From the NCBI GenBank assembly GCA_910577275.1, contig CAJTMW010000004.1, positions 35,223 to 99,222 on the forward strand: a stretch of 64,000 bases of DNA. The letters are read 5' to 3'. Made by a program: the position numbers and the translations under genes. Of the stretch, positions 61,774-64,000 are shown in pieces (positions within the stretch are counted from its first letter, which is position 1; every line of letters starts with the position of its first letter). The DNA is from an uncultured Lachnospiraceae bacterium (GTDB lineage Bacteria; Bacillota; Clostridia; Lachnospirales; Lachnospiraceae). Under the pieces are notes generated by a model that saw only the letters and a list, made by a program, of their open reading frames with translations, made no database searches and had not been told where the DNA came from.

Positions 61774-63074
61774 TATCCCTGCCTGCCGGAAACGAATTCC
61801 CGAACCTCTCCATGCCTTTCCGTATCATTGCTTTCCTCTAAAAGCCTGCACAACTCACTCATCCATTCTCCGCATTGATAATGAATACTGTATTTCTCAT
61901 CATAATCTGCAAGTGACGGAATCTGTTCTTTATCCATTCTTTCCACGCATCTTTGGAATGCAAGGTAAAGATATTCCCTCGCTCTTTTCCCCTCCGCCTC
62001 TTTATCCCTTTTCCAGATAAGCCCCGGCCGGTTCATTAACGCCAGATAAAGAATTTTATCAATTTCTATACTTGTCTCATCAAAATAATCCGCAAGATAA
62101 ATCCTTCCCGGAACCCTTTCCGTCCCTGTATACGGATATCCTTTCAGCCACTTATTGCGTTCCTCCAAACTTTCTATCCGGTCAATGACATCCTTCTTTT
62201 TATTCATACAGCAATATTTATATTTCTTTCCGCTTCTGCAGCGACAGGGCTCATTCCTTCCGATTTTTACCCTCCTGGCAGGCTCCTCCCACTCTCTTTC
62301 CATGGTGCGAAGCAATTTGCCAAAATCTTTTTCTTTGGCTGCGGAATTTTCTGAATTGGAAAACATTGTCCAGTGCCGCAAAGACCCGGCTGTGCTTATG
62401 GCAGTTTTACAAAAATCCCCGTCCCTCTCACGATACATAAACATAGCGTCCACATAGGAATCATATTTTCCCATCACAATTTCATCGATAAGGTCTTTGT
62501 CAAACATGTATCGGATGTCCGGAAGCATATCCGAAAAGTGGCATCTGCATATCAGATAGCCTATTTTACTGTAAGTGTAATCATAGTCTCCGCCATCATG
62601 TGCAGCCTGTCTTAAAAAGCCTTTCCACTCATTTTCCTCCAGGCTCCCGTCCAGATATAGCTGCCCCATAACGTCAAGCATCGCCGACCTGACAAATTCA
62701 TTGACAGCTCTGTTCTGGATTGCTGTTTTTAACAATTCCATATCGCCGTTATATGTATTGTAAAGGATATCGTTCAATCCTTCCGTCACGCAGTCTCCAA
62801 TCAGATAATCCACCGTATCGCCGGGAAGTGACACAAGCTGCATAATCATGGGAAAAGACTCCCTGTCCTGAAACTCTCCCAGCAGGTACAGCGCATAGAA
62901 ATGAAGCTGGTAATCTTCGCCCACCTCTGTCCCTTTACCGGCGGCATAGCTGATGGCTTCACGTAAATATGGAACTGCTTCCTCCTTGTTGGCGGTAATT
63001 ACCTGAAATGCCTGTTCAGGGAAGGTTTTACTGGAATTTGTGATTTCTTCAATTGCTTTTTGCAGCTCTGTCAT
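61773..63074 (-). CDS. DUF1186-type protein with a SEC-C zinc motif
   Basis: A 433-residue soluble protein. The N-terminal 200 residues are helical repeats typical of DUF1186 (FYALYLLGEFQDRESFPMIM). Near residue 270 is a SEC-C motif, RNEPCRCRSGKKYKYCC, which binds zinc and in SecA contacts SecB and ribosomes. The C-terminal part is helical and unassigned. It is the first gene of the regulator operon and is joined by TAATG to the response regulator, an uncommon partner for Bce systems. A promoter lies at 63120-63148. Function unknown. Confidence 0.82.
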   Translation of the reverse strand: MTELQKAIEEITNSSKTFPEQAFQVITANKEEAVPYLREAISYAAGKGTEVGEDYQLHFYALYLLGEFQDRESFPMIMQLVSLPGDTVDYLIGDCVTEGLNDILYNTYNGDMELLKTAIQNRAVNEFVRSAMLDVMGQLYLDGSLEENEWKGFLRQAAHDGGDYDYTYSKIGYLICRCHFSDMLPDIRYMFDKDLIDEIVMGKYDSYVDAMFMYRERDGDFCKTAISTAGSLRHWTMFSNSENSAAKEKDFGKLLRTMEREWEEPARRVKIGRNEPCRCRSGKKYKYCCMNKKKDVIDRIESLEERNKWLKGYPYTGTERVPGRIYLADYFDETSIEIDKILYLALMNRPGLIWKRDKEAEGKRAREYLYLAFQRCVERMDKEQIPSLADYDEKYSIHYQCGEWMSELCRLLEESNDTERHGEVREFVSGRQG

Positions 63075-63119
63075 GATTTTTGTCTTCCTTTGCCTGATTT
63101 TTCTGATATTTTCGATTTG

Positions 63120-63148
63120 ATTGTATCATTAACCTTTCTATTTCACAA
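63120..63148 (-). promoter_or_regulatory. Promoter of the SEC-C/BceRS operon
   Basis: Read on the minus strand: TTGTGA (63143-63148), a 17-base spacer and TACAAT (63120-63125), about 45 bases before the start at 63074. Confidence 0.6.
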
Positions 63149-63248
63149 TAGAGCCAACGCAGAAGAATCCAAAGTTCCAAATATAATCAATTTCTATTTT
63201 CATATTTTTATTTTATATGCATATACTATCATTACCACTAAAATAGCA

Positions 63249-63277
63249 TTGACTTTCCTTGTTCAATCCTGTATATT
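63249..63277 (+). promoter_or_regulatory. Strong promoter of a small RNA
   Basis: TTGACT (63249-63254), a 17-base spacer and TATATT (63272-63277). Transcription is expected to begin near 63284, directly before the hairpin-rich RNA described next. Confidence 0.65.
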
Positions 63278-63283
63278 ATTTTT

Positions 63284-63349
63284 AGTGGTTGTGCTACGGA
63301 AGCTCGAGGGGCCCGTAGCCGAAGGAGCTCATGCGTGGGCTCCTTTTTT
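63284..63349 (+). ncRNA. Small structured RNA of about 66 nt upstream of an Abi_2 gene
   Basis: Between a good promoter and a T-run lie two hairpins. The first is GCTACGG (63293-63299) with CCGTAGC (63313-63319), loop of 13. The second is AAGGAGC (63322-63328) with GCTCCTT (63339-63345), followed by T residues to 63349, an intrinsic terminator. There is no ribosome site with a short reading frame. The first loop holds GCTC, which could pair with the GAGC of the second stem as a pseudoknot. Non-coding RNAs next to AbiF/Abi_2-type HEPN proteins have been reported; whether this one belongs to them is inference. Confidence 0.6.
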
Positions 63350-63356
63350 CACAATA

Positions 63357-64000
63357 TTGGAATATACACCATCCGGCAAATACCTCTATGGTGTTACGTT
63401 TGAAGAAATCACTGCATTCTACTATTTTGATGAAGAATTACGCACATTATTTTTAAAATATATTCTCCATATAGAACGTCACTTGAAATCTTTAATCTCC
63501 TATTATTTTTGCGAGAAGTTCGGTGAATCTCAGACAGAATATCTTAATTCCAATAATTTTAATTCTGCAAAGAAAAATCAAAAAGCTGTGCATCGTTTGA
63601 TAACTTCTCTGGAAAAGGCTATTTCATTGCCTACCCATTACAATTACATTGTTCACTATGCAAAAAATTACCATAATGTTCCTCTTTGGGTTGCAATGAA
63701 TGCGATTACATTTGGACAACTCTCTGCTTTTTATCAGTACATGCCAAATAAAATCCAGTCAAAAGTAAGCAAACACTTTCCTGGTTACTCTGAAAAACAA
63801 TTACATCAGTTTATAACAATTGTAGCAAAATGCCGGAATGTATGCGCACACAGAGAACGCCTTTTTGATTTTCGTACCAGTGATACGATACCCGATACTT
63901 TACTACATAAAAAGTTAAATATTCCAATGAAGAAGGGCAGTTATTTGTTTGGAAAGCATGATTTATTTGCGGTTGTTCTTTCTCTCAGATACTTAATTGG
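63357..64000 (+). pseudogene. Abi_2 (AbiD/AbiF) HEPN-type protein, 5'-truncated and cut by the window end
   Basis: From about 63369 the frame reads PSGKYLYGVTFEEITAFYYF, then DEELRTLFLKYILHIERHL, NVPLWVAMNAITFGQLSAFY, and the HEPN RNase motif RNVCAHRERLF (Arg and His at 63834-63851). This matches the middle and end of Abi_2 family phage-defence proteins. Members normally have another 50-70 N-terminal residues ending in an NYYRL..GY-like motif; here the small-RNA terminator occupies that place. The only near start is a TTG at 63357 without a ribosome site. A deletion of the gene's 5' end is the simplest reading. The region is AT-rich relative to the rest, a sign of transfer. Confidence 0.75.

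Noticed and set aside
63111..63356. Open frame leading into the Abi_2 gene from upstream
   Set aside because: It has no start codon, runs through the promoter, hairpins and terminator of the small RNA, and does not resemble the Abi_2 N terminus.

Overview
The window comes from a Gram-positive anaerobe of the Clostridia, most likely a Lachnospiraceae-type gut bacterium. The basis is indirect: Firmicute families (DUF6020, DUF6056, CotH kinase, a Bce-type peptide-resistance module), AAGGAGG-like ribosome sites, TTG and GTG starts, and tightly packed operons. No rRNA, tRNA or CRISPR array was seen. About 55 kb is one surface-polysaccharide locus; the rest is a peptide-resistance module and small accessory patches.

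Layout. (1) 340-5200, leftward: GT2, two GT11 fucosyltransferase-like genes, a hexapeptide acyltransferase and a GT4, from a promoter near 5240-5268. (2) 5413-9435, rightward: membrane protein, MBOAT O-acyltransferase and SGNH-like partner. (3) 29802 to 9426, a leftward operon of about 20 kb from a strong promoter at 29838-29866: Wzy/ligase-like membrane protein, PglF-like dehydratase, PglE-like aminotransferase, PglC-like phosphoglycosyl transferase, ATP-grasp protein, GT4, a WbpO/WbpP-type UDP-GalNAcA pair, a deacetylase, four more GT4s and two asparagine-synthetase-like amidotransferases. (4) 30074-33469: DUF6020 protein, then a decayed accessory patch holding a RelB/DinJ antitoxin and a frameshifted RelE/ParE toxin. 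(5) 46133 to 33470, leftward: GT52-like transferase, CotH kinase, ABC flippase, acyltransferase, membrane GT-C-like proteins, WecE-like aminotransferase, GNAT and a polyprenyl-phosphate GT2. (6) 46275-50556, rightward: CMP-nonulosonate (pseudaminic-acid type) synthesis genes with a PLP decarboxylase inside them. (7) 50666-56044: membrane-anchored MerR regulator, DUF6056 protein, GT-C-like protein, HAD phosphatase, carbonic anhydrase. (8) 63074 to 56200, leftward: SEC-C protein, BceRS-like two-component system, BceAB-like transporter, GNAT. (9) 63249-64000: a promoter, a terminated small RNA of about 66 nt, and a 5'-truncated Abi_2/HEPN gene running off the window.

Together the genes could build a polymer started on undecaprenyl phosphate by an amino-sugar phosphotransferase, extended by many GT4/GT2 enzymes with fucose-like, uronamide and nonulosonate residues, and O-acylated. 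The uronamide, pseudaminate and Und-P-amino-sugar assignments are pathway inferences from gene content.

Two non-coding signals stand out. First, a repeated structured element of about 240 nt occurs at 80-313 and 29880-30125, each at the 3' end of a leftward gene. Its core is conserved, but the roughly 20-bp outer stem has a different sequence in each copy while still pairing. Second, the small RNA directly upstream of the HEPN-type Abi_2 gene resembles an RNA-plus-toxin defence module whose protein has lost its 5' end.
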